Assembly (NCBI RefSeq): GCF_020532665.2
Contig: NZ_JAIWPG020000003.1
Coordinates: 248,001-312,000, forward strand
Source: Lelliottia sp. WAP21
GTDB taxonomy: Bacteria; Pseudomonadota; Gammaproteobacteria; Enterobacterales; Enterobacteriaceae
Direction of reading: 5' to 3'
DNA length: 64,000 bases
The notes beneath the pieces were generated by a model, which was not told the DNA's origin, did no database searches, and was given only the letters and a program-made list of their open reading frames with translations. Position 1 is the first letter of the stretch; each line of letters opens with the position of its first letter. The position numbers were made by a program, and so were the translations under genes. Below, piece after piece: positions 10,216 to 19,943 of the stretch.

Positions 10216-11238
10216 ATGACAACCCTGAATGCGGCCATTATCGGCGGCGGTGCGATCCACCGTTGCCATGTCAACGCCCTGCGTCAGCTTTCTGGCGTTA
10301 ACCTGCGCGCCCTGGTGGAGACTGACAGCGAAAAGGGTCTGAAACTGTCGATGGATTACCAGTGTCGTTTTTATCAGGATTATCGGGAGATGCTGCTGGA
10401 CGATAACATTCACGTCGTCCATATCTGCACGCCGCATTTTGAGCATAAAAACATGATTCTGGCGGCACTGGCCGCAGGCAAACATGTCTTTTGCGAAAAA
10501 CCGGTCGGGATGAACAGCGGCGAAGTGGCTGACATTACCCAGGCGGTGGAAAACGCGTCCGGGCGGCTCGGCGTCTGTTATCAAAACCGCCTCAATCCCA
10601 CCAGCCTGCGCATACGTCAGGAGATAGAAAGTGCGGCGCTGGGAAGGATGCTCAGCATCAAGGCCGTGCTGACCTGGTCGCGTTTTGGGGACTATTACCG
10701 CTTAAGCCCCTGGCGTGGCAGGTTTGCCACGGAAGGCGGCAGTTTACTGATTAATCAGGCCATTCATACGCTGGATCTGATGCAGTGGTTCGCGGGCGGC
10801 GTAACACGCCTTAAAGGCGTTGTAGACAGCGGAGAACTGGCGGACGTCACGGAAGCCGAAGACAGCGCCATGGCCACAATGCACTTCGCTAACGGCGCAC
10901 GCGGTCTTTTTTATGCCAGTAATTGTCACACCACCGATTCCCCGCTGCTGCTGGAAATTCAGTTCGAGAAGGCCACTTTGCAGCTTAGCGATAACGTCCT
11001 GTGGCAGATAAGCCCGGCAGGTCGCGTCAGGCTGGTCAGCGACGAGTCGCCCGATGGCGTGGCCAAAAGCTACTGGGGTCTGGGGCATCAGCAGGCCATC
11101 CGTCACTTTTATCACGCTATTTTTCACCCTGACGAGGCGAATTACACCGATATTCGCGAAGCCGGAAAATCACTCACTCTTGTGGAGGCTATTTATCGTT
11201 CATCTCAAATAAGGCAATGGATCACTCTCGATAACTAG
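10216..11238 (+). CDS. Gfo/Idh/MocA-family dehydrogenase, fourth of four
   Basis: A 340-residue oxidoreductase with Rossmann loop GGGAIH (10-15), EKP at 94-96, and the catalytic segment NQAIHTLDLMQW with His184 and Asp187. This INQxIHTLDL pattern resembles members that oxidise the C3 hydroxyl of glucosides, but that is only a family resemblance. Two ATGs are available at 10210 and 10216; the second is chosen because AGGAG touches the first and stands six bases before the second. The gene is followed by a 79-bp gap and then the transporter. Confidence 0.9.
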   Translation: MTTLNAAIIGGGAIHRCHVNALRQLSGVNLRALVETDSEKGLKLSMDYQCRFYQDYREMLLDDNIHVVHICTPHFEHKNMILAALAAGKHVFCEKPVGMNSGEVADITQAVENASGRLGVCYQNRLNPTSLRIRQEIESAALGRMLSIKAVLTWSRFGDYYRLSPWRGRFATEGGSLLINQAIHTLDLMQWFAGGVTRLKGVVDSGELADVTEAEDSAMATMHFANGARGLFYASNCHTTDSPLLLEIQFEKATLQLSDNVLWQISPAGRVRLVSDESPDGVAKSYWGLGHQQAIRHFYHAIFHPDEANYTDIREAGKSLTLVEAIYRSSQIRQWITLDN

Positions 11239-11317
11239 AACGTCATTTGTATTCCAGCAGTCAATAAAAAACGGCCAGTCATCTGGTTAAACGTTACCCT
11301 ACACCTGGAAAAACATT

Positions 11318-12865
11318 ATGGTCAAACCAACTGAACGCAGGGTTGGTTATGGCGTGGCACTCGGCTACGGCATAACCGATCTGTTTGGCGGAGGCGCTTT
11401 CGCCATTATCAGCACCTGGCTTTTATTTTTTTACACAACCTATTGCGGCCTGACCGTGCTGGAAGCCGGATCTATTTTCGCGGTTGCACGTATTATCGAT
11501 GCGATATTAAGTCCCGTGATGGGTTATATCACCGATAATTTCGGTAACACCTGGCTTGGCCGTAAATTTGGCCGCCGACGCTTCTTCTTATTAATCAGCT
11601 CACCCTTGATGTTTTTGTATGCGTTATTGTGGCTCACCGATATGGGCTACTGGTATTACCTGGGCACCTACCTGTCTATTGAGCTGTTATCCGCCATGGT
11701 GCTGGTTCCCTGGGAAACCCTGGCCGCAGAGATGACCAACCGCTACGAGGAGCGTAGCCGCCTGTCCGGAGTCCGTATGATCTGCTCTCAGCTCGGCGGT
11801 TTTCTGGCGGTCTCTGTCCCGGGCGTCATTATGCATTTCACCGGTAAAGATAATCCGTTTACCTACACGCTCACGGGGCTTATCTTTTCGCTGATTTTCT
11901 GTATTGCGGTATTTATTACCTGGCGCGTCACCTGGGAAGCAAAAGATGTCCCTCAGGAGTCCGATTTCAAAGTAGAGAGTCAACGAAGCAGCGGCATGAT
12001 GAACCACCTGAAATATCTGGTGCTGGATCTGTTCTCGGCGTTTCGTATTCGGGCATTCCGTTTACATATTATTATTTATATTTTCTCTTTCACCGCCATG
12101 GATGTCTTTGGCTCCGTCTTTACCTACTACGTTGTTTATTGTCTGAGCCAGGATGCCGCCGCGGTCTCCGGCTGGTTGAGTATTGCCGCCTTTGCCTCTG
12201 TACCGGGTACCTACGGCTTTATGTTGCTCTTAAACAAACTCCACTTCACCCCTTCCGCGGCGCTGCGTTTATCTTACGGCTGTATTTTCGTCGTGCTGGC
12301 CTTTTTGTTTACCGTCTATTACACCGAAACGCAGGTACCGGCGATGCTGTTCTCCGCCGTGTTTATCCTTCTTGGCGCGGCCCGCTCAGGTTTGTATTAC
12401 ATTCCCTGGAATATCTACAGCTTTATACCGGATATCGACGAGATGGTGACGCAGCAACGTCGGGAAGGCATCTTTGCGGGTGTAATGGTATTAACGCGCA
12501 AGAGCACCGTCGCCATGGCGATTATGCTTATCGGGGTGGTGCTGGAGGAGTCGGGTTTTGTTAAGGGCAGCGGGGCGCAGCCCGAGAACGCGCTGAATGC
12601 CATTATCGGACTGATGATCTTCGCCACTGCCGCGCTGTTGGCCGTGAGCTTCTTTACGACCTATAAATTCAAGCTAACGCGCGACACGCACAAGCTGCTG
12701 TTGAAAGAGATTGCACGTCGCAAGCTGGGCGGTGATTACCGTGATTGCGATAACACGACCCGCACCGTCATTAAACAGCTGACCGGATATGAGTACGACC
12801 AGGTCTGGGGCGGTGATGCCACCCGACGCGTAGCGGGAGAAGTAAGTTTATCCAGCGCGAAATAA
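11318..12865 (+). CDS. GPH-type sugar/glycoside:cation symporter (MFS superfamily)
   Basis: A 515-residue membrane protein with about 12 hydrophobic segments. The N-terminal part, with ARIIDAILSPVMGYITD and the following RKFGRRR loop, is characteristic of the glycoside-pentoside-hexuronide symporters (MelB, YicJ, YihO type). Such carriers import sugars or glycosides with H+ or Na+ across the inner membrane. It is the last gene of the accessory operon and so probably brings in the substrate of the four dehydrogenases. The long hydrophilic tail after residue 450 is a little longer than in MelB. There is no phosphotransferase or sugar kinase nearby, so the substrate would enter unphosphorylated. 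Confidence 0.9.
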   Translation: MVKPTERRVGYGVALGYGITDLFGGGAFAIISTWLLFFYTTYCGLTVLEAGSIFAVARIIDAILSPVMGYITDNFGNTWLGRKFGRRRFFLLISSPLMFLYALLWLTDMGYWYYLGTYLSIELLSAMVLVPWETLAAEMTNRYEERSRLSGVRMICSQLGGFLAVSVPGVIMHFTGKDNPFTYTLTGLIFSLIFCIAVFITWRVTWEAKDVPQESDFKVESQRSSGMMNHLKYLVLDLFSAFRIRAFRLHIIIYIFSFTAMDVFGSVFTYYVVYCLSQDAAAVSGWLSIAAFASVPGTYGFMLLLNKLHFTPSAALRLSYGCIFVVLAFLFTVYYTETQVPAMLFSAVFILLGAARSGLYYIPWNIYSFIPDIDEMVTQQRREGIFAGVMVLTRKSTVAMAIMLIGVVLEESGFVKGSGAQPENALNAIIGLMIFATAALLAVSFFTTYKFKLTRDTHKLLLKEIARRKLGGDYRDCDNTTRTVIKQLTGYEYDQVWGGDATRRVAGEVSLSSAK

Positions 12866-12880
12866 CCCTACTGTTCCCAT

Positions 12881-12909
12881 GGCCGGGCCGCTTCTCAGGC
12901 AGCCTGGCC
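12881..12909 (+). terminator. Stem-loop after the accessory operon (possible terminator or degenerate REP)
   Basis: GGCCGGGC and GCCTGGCC pair as eight base pairs (one G-U) around a 13-base loop, 15 bp after the transporter stop. No T-run follows, so this may be a REP-like element that stabilises the 3' end rather than a classical terminator. Confidence 0.45.
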
Positions 12910-12935
12910 TGCTCAAACGCCAAAAATGTGACCTC

Positions 12936-13000
12936 TGGCGGCTTTACACTCTCTTACGCTATACTACCCGCTGAAATAATCAGCTCAACGCTACGAGCTG
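12936..13000 (+). promoter_or_regulatory. Likely ytfL promoter and structured leader
   Basis: TATACT at 12960-12965 is a good -10 box; TGGCGG at 12936-12941, 18 bp upstream, is a poor -35. The leader contains a small stem, CAGCTC (12981-12986) with GAGCTG (12995-13000). About 70 bases then precede the ytfL ATG. The -35 assignment is weak. Confidence 0.4.
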
Positions 13001-13070
13001 ACGTTCTATGTGTCTTCACACAAATGTAATTAACTTCCCTTCCGAGGATCTGGCTGAAGCCGGATAAACT

Positions 13071-14408
13071 ATGTTAAACAGTATTTTAGTAATACTTTGC
13101 CTCATTGCTGTCAGTGCCTTTTTCTCGATTTCAGAGATTTCACTGGCCGCCTCCCGTAAAATCAAACTTAAGCTGCTTGCGGACGATGGCAACATCAATG
13201 CACAGCGCATCCTGAAAATGCAGGAAAACCCCGGAATGTTCTTCACCGTGGTGCAAATCGGCCTTAACGCAGTCGCCATTTTGGGCGGTATCGTGGGCGA
13301 TGCGGCGTTTTCCCCGGTGTTTCACAGCGTCTTCTCACGCTATTTTTCGCCTGAACTTTCCGAGCAGTTGAGCTTTATTCTCTCCTTCTCGCTGGTGACG
13401 GGGCTGTTCATTTTGTTTGCGGATTTAACTCCGAAACGCATCGGTATGATTGCACCAGAAGCCGTGGCTTTGCGTATCATCAACCCGATGCGCTTCTGTC
13501 TGTACGTCTTCCGCCCGCTGGTCTGGTTCTTCAACGGTCTGGCTAACAACATTTTCCGTCTGTTTAAAATCCCGATGGTGCGTAAAGACGACATCACCTC
13601 TGATGACATCTACGCGGTGTTCGAAGCCGGTGCGCTGGCTGGGGTGTTGCGTAAGCAAGAACATGAGCTGATCGAGAATGTGTTTGAGCTGGAATCCCGT
13701 ACCGTTCCCTCATCCATGACGGGACGTGAAAACGTGATTTGGTTCGACCTGCACGAAGACGAGCAGAGCCTGAAAAACAAAGTGGCGGAACATCCACACT
13801 CCAAGTTTCTGGTGTGTAATGAAGATATCGACCACATCATCGGGTATGTCGATTCCAAAGATCTGCTGAACCGCGTGCTGGCAAACCAGAGCCTGGCACT
13901 GAACAGCGGCGTTCAGATCCGCAACACGCTGATTGTGCCGGACACGTTAACGCTCTCCGAAGCGCTGGAAAGCTTCAAAACTGCCGGGGAAGACTTCGCG
14001 GTCATCATGAACGAATACGCGCTGGTGGTGGGCATAATTACCCTCAACGACGTGATGACTACGCTGATGGGTGACCTGGTCGGCCAGGGGCTGGAAGAAC
14101 AAATCGTGGCGCGTGATGAGAACTCATGGCTGGTCGATGGGGGGACGCCTATTGAAGACGTTATGCGCGTGCTGGATATCGATGAATTCCCGCAGTCTGG
14201 CAATTACGAGACGATTGGCGGCTTTATGATGTTTATGCTGCGTAAGATCCCGAAACGTACCGACTCGGTGAAGTTCTCAGGTTACAAGTTTGAAGTGGTA
14301 GATATCGACAACTTCCGTATCGACCAGCTGCTGGTGACGCGAATTGACAACAAGCCCACCGTACTGGTGCCGAAGCTTCCGGATGCGGAAGAGAAAATTT
14401 CCGCATAA
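13071..14408 (+). CDS. ytfL: YtfL, CNNM/HlyC-CorC-family inner-membrane protein
   Basis: A 445-residue protein of the family formerly called UPF0053, related to CNNM and CorC-type ion transporters. The DUF21 membrane domain with three to four hydrophobic segments covers about residues 1-170, starting MLNSILVILCLIAVSAFFS; a pair of CBS domains follows at about 200-330, and a CorC_HlyC domain closes the protein at about 345-430. Transported ion and physiological role are not settled for E. coli YtfL. In E. coli ytfL directly follows the msrA region; here the accessory block separates them. ACGAGG-type sequence CCGAGG lies upstream of the ATG. Confidence 0.95.
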   Translation: MLNSILVILCLIAVSAFFSISEISLAASRKIKLKLLADDGNINAQRILKMQENPGMFFTVVQIGLNAVAILGGIVGDAAFSPVFHSVFSRYFSPELSEQLSFILSFSLVTGLFILFADLTPKRIGMIAPEAVALRIINPMRFCLYVFRPLVWFFNGLANNIFRLFKIPMVRKDDITSDDIYAVFEAGALAGVLRKQEHELIENVFELESRTVPSSMTGRENVIWFDLHEDEQSLKNKVAEHPHSKFLVCNEDIDHIIGYVDSKDLLNRVLANQSLALNSGVQIRNTLIVPDTLTLSEALESFKTAGEDFAVIMNEYALVVGIITLNDVMTTLMGDLVGQGLEEQIVARDENSWLVDGGTPIEDVMRVLDIDEFPQSGNYETIGGFMMFMLRKIPKRTDSVKFSGYKFEVVDIDNFRIDQLLVTRIDNKPTVLVPKLPDAEEKISA

Positions 14409-14424
14409 CAGCGCTATAAACATC

Positions 14425-14447
14425 AACGGCTCCCAGTGGGAGCCGTT
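14425..14447. terminator. Hairpin between convergent ytfL and ytfK
   Basis: AACGGCTCCC and GGGAGCCGTT form a perfect 10-bp stem with loop AGT. It sits between two converging stops and can serve both transcripts. Flanking T-runs are weak (TTTAATT on the right, TGTTTAT on the complementary left side). Confidence 0.65.
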
Positions 14448-14478
14448 ACGTTTAATTCACTACTGCATAGCACGTTGG

Positions 14479-14685
14479 TTAAGCCATCTCAGTCTGCAGA
14501 CGCATAACCTGACGGTTGACCTCGGACATCACAGAATAGTGCTGCTTGTCCTTCACTTTCGGGATAAGAATTTTACCCTTATCAAATTCGAAAGCGCCAA
14601 CATCCTTGATATACAACCGTCCACGGAACAGGATCTTCACGTACTTCGCCACTTGAAGCGGGTTGTAGCGTTGGAAAATTTTCAT
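14479..14685 (-). CDS. ytfK: YtfK, DUF1107 stress protein
   Basis: A 68-residue basic protein starting [17 protein letters not shown], the same length as E. coli YtfK and nearly identical as I recall it. E. coli YtfK has been reported to bind SpoT and favour (p)ppGpp accumulation during phosphate and fatty-acid starvation, and to be in the PhoB regulon. The ATG follows CAGGAGAGAC. A -10 box TATAGT lies at 14769-14774 on this strand. No obvious PhoB box was recognised by eye. Confidence 0.95.
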   Translation of the reverse strand: MKIFQRYNPLQVAKYVKILFRGRLYIKDVGAFEFDKGKILIPKVKDKQHYSVMSEVNRQVMRLQTEMA

Positions 14686-15008
14686 TCTTGTCTCTCCTGC
14701 GAATCATACGCTCTTGCGGTGCCACAATCGGCCCGACTGTCCCGAGCGCAAATTTTGATGCCCAATGACTATAGTCCAGAATCTCAGAGACACCCAGTAT
14801 GCATCAGTTTATTTACCGTTTGATTACAAATAATCAGAACATTCTTTGCATAGCATTACTGAAAGCAGTATAAGCCGTCGTTTTTTTACGGATATGTGCG
14901 TTCGCCCGCAAACTGGCATCGCACTTGCGGGAAAAGCATATTGATCGCACTTATGATTAAAAACGTATGACCAAGTGGTCGGATCACCTGCAAACAAAAG
15001 GAAACACT
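14686..15008. other. Gene-free stretch between divergent ytfK and ytfJ
   Basis: This 323-bp gap holds the promoters of both flanking genes. On the minus strand a -10 box TATAGT (14769-14774) is likely for ytfK. On the plus strand an inverted repeat CCCGCAA (14905-14911) / TTGCGGG (14925-14931) with a 13-base loop lies about 80 bp before ytfJ and may be an operator or leader stem. No ORF in the gap has a credible start. Confidence 0.5.
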
Positions 15009-15566
15009 ATGACCCTTCGTAACATCCTGGCCGCAGCCTGCCTGTTACTGCCGCTGATGGCGTCCGCGCACAACATTGAAAAAGGACAACGTGTGCCAGC
15101 AGTCGGTATTGCCGATCGGGGAGAATTGATTCTCGACAATGATAAGTTTAGCTATAAAGCCTGGAATAGCGCACAACTTCCAGGAAAAGTGAGAGTGGTA
15201 CAACACATGGCGGGGCGTACCTCTGCAAAAGAGAAAAACGCCAACATGGTCGAAGCGATCAAGGCCGCCGATTTGCCACACGATCGTTACCAGACCACCA
15301 CCATCGTCAACACCGACGATGCCATACCAGGCTCAGGCATGTTTGTGCGGAGCAGCCTGGAGAGCAATAAAAAGCTCTATCCGTGGTCGCAAATTATCGT
15401 CGACAGTAACGGCGTGACGCGCAAAGTGTGGCAGCTGGAAGAAGAGAGTTCAGCCGTCATTGTGCTGGATAAAGCGGGTCGCGTGCAGTGGGTGAAAGAC
15501 GGCGCGTTGACGCAGGAAGAGGTGCAGCAGGTGGTTGCCCTGCTGCATAAATTGCTCGCTCAATAA
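15009..15566 (+). CDS. ytfJ: YtfJ, periplasmic thioredoxin-fold family protein
   Basis: A 185-residue secreted protein. The ATG at 15009 follows AAGGAAACACT and gives a clean signal peptide ([19 protein letters not shown], cleaved before HNIEKGQ). The mature part matches the YtfJ family, which has a thioredoxin-like fold but no CxxC motif: no cysteine is seen in the mature sequence, so a thiol-redox role is unlikely. Function is not established. It converges on cysQ and the two coding regions overlap by seven bases. Confidence 0.93.
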   Translation: MTLRNILAAACLLLPLMASAHNIEKGQRVPAVGIADRGELILDNDKFSYKAWNSAQLPGKVRVVQHMAGRTSAKEKNANMVEAIKAADLPHDRYQTTTIVNTDDAIPGSGMFVRSSLESNKKLYPWSQIIVDSNGVTRKVWQLEEESSAVIVLDKAGRVQWVKDGALTQEEVQQVVALLHKLLAQ

Positions 15567-16300
15567 ATCGAGACCCGGAAACCGGGGTTTAAGAACGACT
15601 CACGCGGGGTATAGTCCAGTGGCTTACCCTGCCAGTCGTGAACATGCGCCCCCGCAGCGGCGGCTACCGCATGCCCTGCCGCCGTATCCCAGACGTTGGT
15701 CGGCCCGAAGCGCGGATAAAGTTGTGCCTGCCCTTCTGCCACCAGACAGAATTTCAATGATGAACCTATCGACGTCGTCTGATGTTCGCCCAGCTGTTGC
15801 AGGTACTCCTGCAATTCATTGTCGCTGTGTGAACGGCTGATCACCACCAGCGGCGGACGAGCGTCGCGGACGTGGATTTGCTTGCGCACGCCGCACTCCT
15901 CTTTCCACGCTTTGCCCTCAGCGGCGCTGTACATGACCTTCATGACCGGGGCGTATACCACGCCAAGCACGGCCTTTCCTTTCTCAATTAAGGCGATATT
16001 GACGGTAAACTCACCGTTGCGCTTGATAAACTCTTTGGTGCCATCAAGGGGGTCCACCAGCCAGTAACGCTGCCATTGCTGGCGTTCGTCCCAACCTTGT
16101 GGGTCTTCTTCAGACAGGACAGGGATATCCGGGGTCAGTTCCTGCAAGCCTTTGAGGATCACAGCATGTGCGGCGAGATCCGCCGCCGTCACCGGGGAGT
16201 CATCCGCTTTGCTGACCACGTCCATCGGTTTCGCACCATCGTACACTTGCATAATGGCGTCTCCCGCTTCCCGCGCGATCTGACAAATTTTATCTAACAT
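15560..16300 (-). CDS. cysQ: 3'(2'),5'-bisphosphate nucleotidase CysQ
   Basis: CysQ hydrolyses 3'-phosphoadenosine 5'-phosphate to AMP, preventing this by-product of sulfate assimilation from accumulating. The 246-residue protein has the lithium-sensitive magnesium phosphatase signatures: SEEDPQ near residue 64, DPLDGTKEF near 82, and WDTAAGHAV near 204, which provide the metal-binding acidic residues. Length and sequence match E. coli CysQ. It is divergent from cpdB, which acts on related nucleotides in the periplasm, across a 190-bp gap. Confidence 0.97.
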   Translation of the reverse strand: MLDKICQIAREAGDAIMQVYDGAKPMDVVSKADDSPVTAADLAAHAVILKGLQELTPDIPVLSEEDPQGWDERQQWQRYWLVDPLDGTKEFIKRNGEFTVNIALIEKGKAVLGVVYAPVMKVMYSAAEGKAWKEECGVRKQIHVRDARPPLVVISRSHSDNELQEYLQQLGEHQTTSIGSSLKFCLVAEGQAQLYPRFGPTNVWDTAAGHAVAAAAGAHVHDWQGKPLDYTPRESFLNPGFRVSIY

Positions 16301-16490
16301 TCTCCACCTCTTTGTTAACGCAGTGGGTTTAACTCATTGTTTTATTTATATCGTATTGTGAACAATTCCGCTATCTGTGAAGCAATTCCGGTTTCAGGGT
16401 GCCTTTTTCTGGCAGGATTCACATTTCTGTAAGCAACAAACTATAGATACATATTCTTTTGTGGCTTAGATCGTAAAAAGGACTCCTCTG

Positions 16491-18434
16491 ATGATTAAGT
16501 TTAGTGCAACGCTTCTGGCGACGCTGGTTGCCGCGAGCGTACAGGCAGCGACCGTCGATCTGCGTATTCTGGAAACGACCGACCTGCATAGCAACATGAT
16601 GGACTTCGATTACTACAAAGATACCCCGACGGAGAAATTCGGACTGGTACGTACCGCAAGTTTGATCAACGCGGCGCGGGGCGAAGTGAAAAACAGCGTG
16701 CTGGTGGATAACGGTGACTTAATTCAGGGGAGCCCGCTGGGCGATTATGTTGCCGCGAAGGGGCTGAAAAAGGGGGATATTCACCCTGTTTATAAGGCGC
16801 TGAATACCCTGGATTACGCAGTGGGCAACCTCGGTAATCACGAATTTAACTATGGTCTCGATTTCCTGCATAACGCGCTTGCTGGTGCGAAATTCCCGTA
16901 TGTTAACGCCAATATTATCGACGTTAAGACCCAAAAACCGCTCTTTACCCCCTACCTGATTAAAGAGACCGACGTGGTGGATCAGGACGGGAAAAAACAG
17001 ACGCTCAAGATAGGGTATATCGGCTTTGCTCCCCCGCAAATCATGACGTGGGATAAAGCCAATCTGACGGGCAAAGTCACCGTCAATGATATTACCGAGA
17101 CCGCGCGCAAGTATGTTCCGGAAATGCGCGAAAAAGGCGCCGATCTGGTGGTCGTGGTCGCGCATTCAGGCCTTTCTTCTGACCCCTGGCAGGCCATGGC
17201 AGAAAACTCGGTGTATTACCTGAGTGAAGTTCCTGGCGTAGATGCCATTCTGTTTGGTCATGCGCACGCCGTATTCCCGGGTAAAGATTTCGCCAGCATC
17301 AAAGGGGCGGATATCGAAAAAGGGACGCTGAACGGCGTGCCGTCCGTCATGCCAGGGATGTGGGGCGATCATCTGGGCGTGGTCGATCTGGTGCTGAACA
17401 ACGACAACGGAAAATGGCGCGTGACGCAGTCGAAAGCGGAAGCACGGCCTATCTACGATACCGCGAATAAAAAATCGCTGGCGGCAGAAGATAACGATCT
17501 GGTCAAGGTTCTGAAGCATGACCATGACGCGACGCGTGAGTTCGTCGGCAAACCTGTCGGCAAATCCGCCGATAACATGTACAGCTATCTGGCACTGGTA
17601 CAGGACGACCCCACGGTTCAGGTCGTCAATATGGCGCAAAAAGCCTACGTAGAGCACTTTATTCAGGGCGATCCAGACCTGGCAAAACTGCCCGTGCTGT
17701 CTGCCGCAGCTCCCTTCAAAGTAGGCGGGCGTAAGAACGATCCGGCAAGCTATGTTGAGGTGGAAAAAGGGCCGCTAACCTTCCGTAATGCCGCCGATCT
17801 CTATCTGTATCCCAACACGCTGGTGGTGGTGAAGGCTACCGGGAAAGAGGTCAAAGAGTGGCTGGAGTGCTCAGCCGGGCAGTTTAATCAAATTGATCCG
17901 AAGAGCAGCACGCCGCAGTCGTTGATTAACTGGGACGGTTTCCGCACCTATAACTTCGATGTTATTGACGGCGTGGACTATCAGATCGACGTGTCGCAGC
18001 CTGCAAAATATGACGGCGAGTGCCAGACGGTAAATCCGCAGGCGGAACGCATCAAGAACCTGACCTTTAAAGGCAAACCGATCGATCCTGAGGCGGTCTT
18101 CCTGGTGGCAACCAATAACTACCGCGCCTATGGCGGTAAGTTCGCCGGTACCGGGGATAGCCATATTGCCTTCGCCTCACCGGATGAAAATCGCACGGTG
18201 CTGGCGGCCTGGATCGGCGAACAGTCGAAGAACGCGGGCGCGATTCATCCTGCCGCGGATAATAACTGGCGTCTGGCCCCAATTCACAGCGAGACAAAAC
18301 TGGATATTCGCTTTGAAACCTCGCCTTCAGAGAAAGCGGCAGCGTTTATTAAAGATAAGGCGCAGTATCCAATGAACAAGGTCGGCACGGACGATGTAGG
18401 TTTCGCCCTCTATCAGGTGGATTTGAGTCAGTAA
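16491..18434 (+). CDS. cpdB: Periplasmic 2',3'-cyclic-nucleotide 2'-phosphodiesterase / 3'-nucleotidase CpdB
   Basis: CpdB breaks down 2',3'-cyclic nucleotides and 3'-nucleotides in the periplasm so that the nucleoside can be taken up. The 647-residue precursor begins with a signal peptide ([18 protein letters not shown]) cleaved before ATVDLRI. The metallophosphatase motifs are complete: [25 protein letters not shown], and GHAHAVFPG. The C-terminal substrate domain of the 5'-nucleotidase family covers about residues 370-580. A REP-like element follows the stop. Confidence 0.97.
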   Translation: MIKFSATLLATLVAASVQAATVDLRILETTDLHSNMMDFDYYKDTPTEKFGLVRTASLINAARGEVKNSVLVDNGDLIQGSPLGDYVAAKGLKKGDIHPVYKALNTLDYAVGNLGNHEFNYGLDFLHNALAGAKFPYVNANIIDVKTQKPLFTPYLIKETDVVDQDGKKQTLKIGYIGFAPPQIMTWDKANLTGKVTVNDITETARKYVPEMREKGADLVVVVAHSGLSSDPWQAMAENSVYYLSEVPGVDAILFGHAHAVFPGKDFASIKGADIEKGTLNGVPSVMPGMWGDHLGVVDLVLNNDNGKWRVTQSKAEARPIYDTANKKSLAAEDNDLVKVLKHDHDATREFVGKPVGKSADNMYSYLALVQDDPTVQVVNMAQKAYVEHFIQGDPDLAKLPVLSAAAPFKVGGRKNDPASYVEVEKGPLTFRNAADLYLYPNTLVVVKATGKEVKEWLECSAGQFNQIDPKSSTPQSLINWDGFRTYNFDVIDGVDYQIDVSQPAKYDGECQTVNPQAERIKNLTFKGKPIDPEAVFLVATNNYRAYGGKFAGTGDSHIAFASPDENRTVLAAWIGEQSKNAGAIHPAADNNWRLAPIHSETKLDIRFETSPSEKAAAFIKDKAQYPMNKVGTDDVGFALYQVDLSQ

Positions 18435-18444
18435 AGAAAAGCGT

Positions 18445-18475
18445 GCCGGGTGGCGGCATTACCCCACCCGGCCTG
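18445..18475. repeat. REP-like palindromic element after cpdB
   Basis: GCCGGGTGG (18445-18453) and CCACCCGGC (18464-18472) form a 9-bp stem, followed by CTGA. The sequence has the usual enterobacterial REP form, GCCGGGTGGCG then a short loop then ACCCGGCCT. It lies between the convergent cpdB and ytfH. Confidence 0.75.
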
Positions 18476-18544
18476 ATGTGCAAAGGCCCCGAACGTCAAA
18501 CCATTCATCTCCACCTCGGGTTCGCGAAAGCGCCACCCGACAGA

Positions 18545-18931
18545 TCACGCCGCACGTTCGTCCCGGTTCGCCAGTACCCGTGGGGTATTGACCTCTATCC
18601 AGTCTGCCAGCGCGACCACTTTTTCACTCACCTCTACGCCGAGCGGCGTCAGGCTGTATTCCACATGGGGCGGCACGACCGGGTATGAAATGCGATTAAC
18701 AAATCCGTCCTGCTCCAGCGCCTGTAAAGATTGAGAGAGCATTTTCTCGCTCACGCCGCCCATTTTACGGCGGAGATCGCTAAACCGATGTGTCCCCTGG
18801 CGTAGCGCCACCAAAATCAGTACGCCCCAACGGCTGGTGACGTGTTTCAACACCTCGCGGGAAGGGCATTGTTCGGCAAATAAGTTGCCGTCGCGCATTT
18901 GATCGCTGAGGGTCGGGATCGTTTTGTTCAT
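18545..18931 (-). CDS. ytfH: YtfH, HxlR-family transcriptional regulator
   Basis: A 128-residue winged-helix protein of the HxlR type, starting MNKTIPTLSDQMRDGNLFAEQCPSR. The conserved features are the single cysteine in EQCPSREVLKHV, which in relatives can sense redox or electrophiles, and the DNA-binding region HRFSDLRRKMGGVSEKML. It is divergent from qorB across 83 bp, the usual arrangement of HxlR regulators with the oxidoreductase they control. The gap contains a GTACGTAC palindrome near 18943-18950 that could be part of the operator; that is a guess. Confidence 0.93.
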   Translation of the reverse strand: MNKTIPTLSDQMRDGNLFAEQCPSREVLKHVTSRWGVLILVALRQGTHRFSDLRRKMGGVSEKMLSQSLQALEQDGFVNRISYPVVPPHVEYSLTPLGVEVSEKVVALADWIEVNTPRVLANRDERAA

Positions 18932-19014
18932 ACTTACCTTTTTGTACGTACTTACTAAAAGTTAGCTATGGTGCTAGTGTGCCATAACACCAGACAAACA
19001 CGAAGGAGTTCCTC

Positions 19015-19863
19015 ATGATTGCTATTACCGGCGCTACCGGCCAGCTTGGCCAGCTCGTTATTGAACACCTGCTGAAAACCGTTCCCGCAGACCAGCTCGT
19101 GGCTGTTGTCCGTCATCCGGCGAAAGCCGAAGCGCTGAGCCAGCAAGGGATCCATGTGCGTCAGGGCGACTATACCGACCAGACAACGCTGACCACCGCC
19201 CTGCAGGGCGTGGAGAAACTGCTGCTGATTTCCTCCAGTGAAGTGGGGCAACGCGAAGCCCAGCATCAGAATGTGATTAACGCTGCCAAAGCAGCAGGCG
19301 TGAAATTTATTGCCTATACCAGCCTGCTGCATGCGGATCACTCGCCGCTCGGCCTGCATGTGGAACATGTCGCCACCGAAAACGCGCTGGCAGCCTCGGG
19401 CATTCCTTACGCGCTGCTGCGCAACGGTTGGTATACCGAGAACTATCTGGCCAGCGTCCCACCAGCGCTGGAACATGGCGTCTTTATTGGGGCCGCAGGA
19501 GAAGGCAAAATTGCTGCCGCTCCGCGTGCAGATTATGCCGCCGCCGCAGCCCACGTCATTGCCAGTGAAGGGCATAGCGGAAAAGTGTATGAACTGGCGG
19601 GTGACAACGCATGGACGTTAAGCGATCTGGTCGCTGAATTGAGCCGACAGAGCGGTAAAACGGTCAGCTATCAGAATCTGAGCGAAGCCGATTTTGCCGC
19701 CGCGCTGAAAAGCGTGGGCTTACCGGCGGGTCTGGCGGATATGCTCGCCGACTCCGATGCGGGCGCCGCCAAAGGCGGTCTGTTTGACGACAGCCATACG
19801 CTAAGCCAGCTGATTGGTCGTCCAACGACGCCGCTGGCGGAGAGCATTAAAGCCATCCTGTAA
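19015..19863 (+). CDS. qorB: NAD(P)H:quinone oxidoreductase QorB (YtfG)
   Basis: QorB reduces quinones with NADPH and protects against electrophilic quinone stress. The 282-residue protein is an NmrA/SDR-type Rossmann enzyme with the nucleotide motif ITGATGQLGQL at residues 3-13 and no Tyr-x3-Lys catalytic pair, as expected for atypical SDRs. GAAGGAG lies before the ATG. It matches E. coli QorB (286 residues) closely and is divergent from the likely regulator ytfH. Confidence 0.95.
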   Translation: MIAITGATGQLGQLVIEHLLKTVPADQLVAVVRHPAKAEALSQQGIHVRQGDYTDQTTLTTALQGVEKLLLISSSEVGQREAQHQNVINAAKAAGVKFIAYTSLLHADHSPLGLHVEHVATENALAASGIPYALLRNGWYTENYLASVPPALEHGVFIGAAGEGKIAAAPRADYAAAAAHVIASEGHSGKVYELAGDNAWTLSDLVAELSRQSGKTVSYQNLSEADFAAALKSVGLPAGLADMLADSDAGAAKGGLFDDSHTLSQLIGRPTTPLAESIKAIL

Positions 19864-19943
19864 CGGTTAATGGTTGGTTAATTTTTGTAGCATCCCGGAG
19901 GGGCATCTTTAATAATGCAAAGATGACCCTGAAGGAGGCTTCC

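Noticed and set aside
9997-10584. A 195-codon minus-strand ORF within the dehydrogenase cluster
   Set aside because: It spans the junction of two well-supported dehydrogenase genes on the opposite strand and has no ribosome site or family resemblance.
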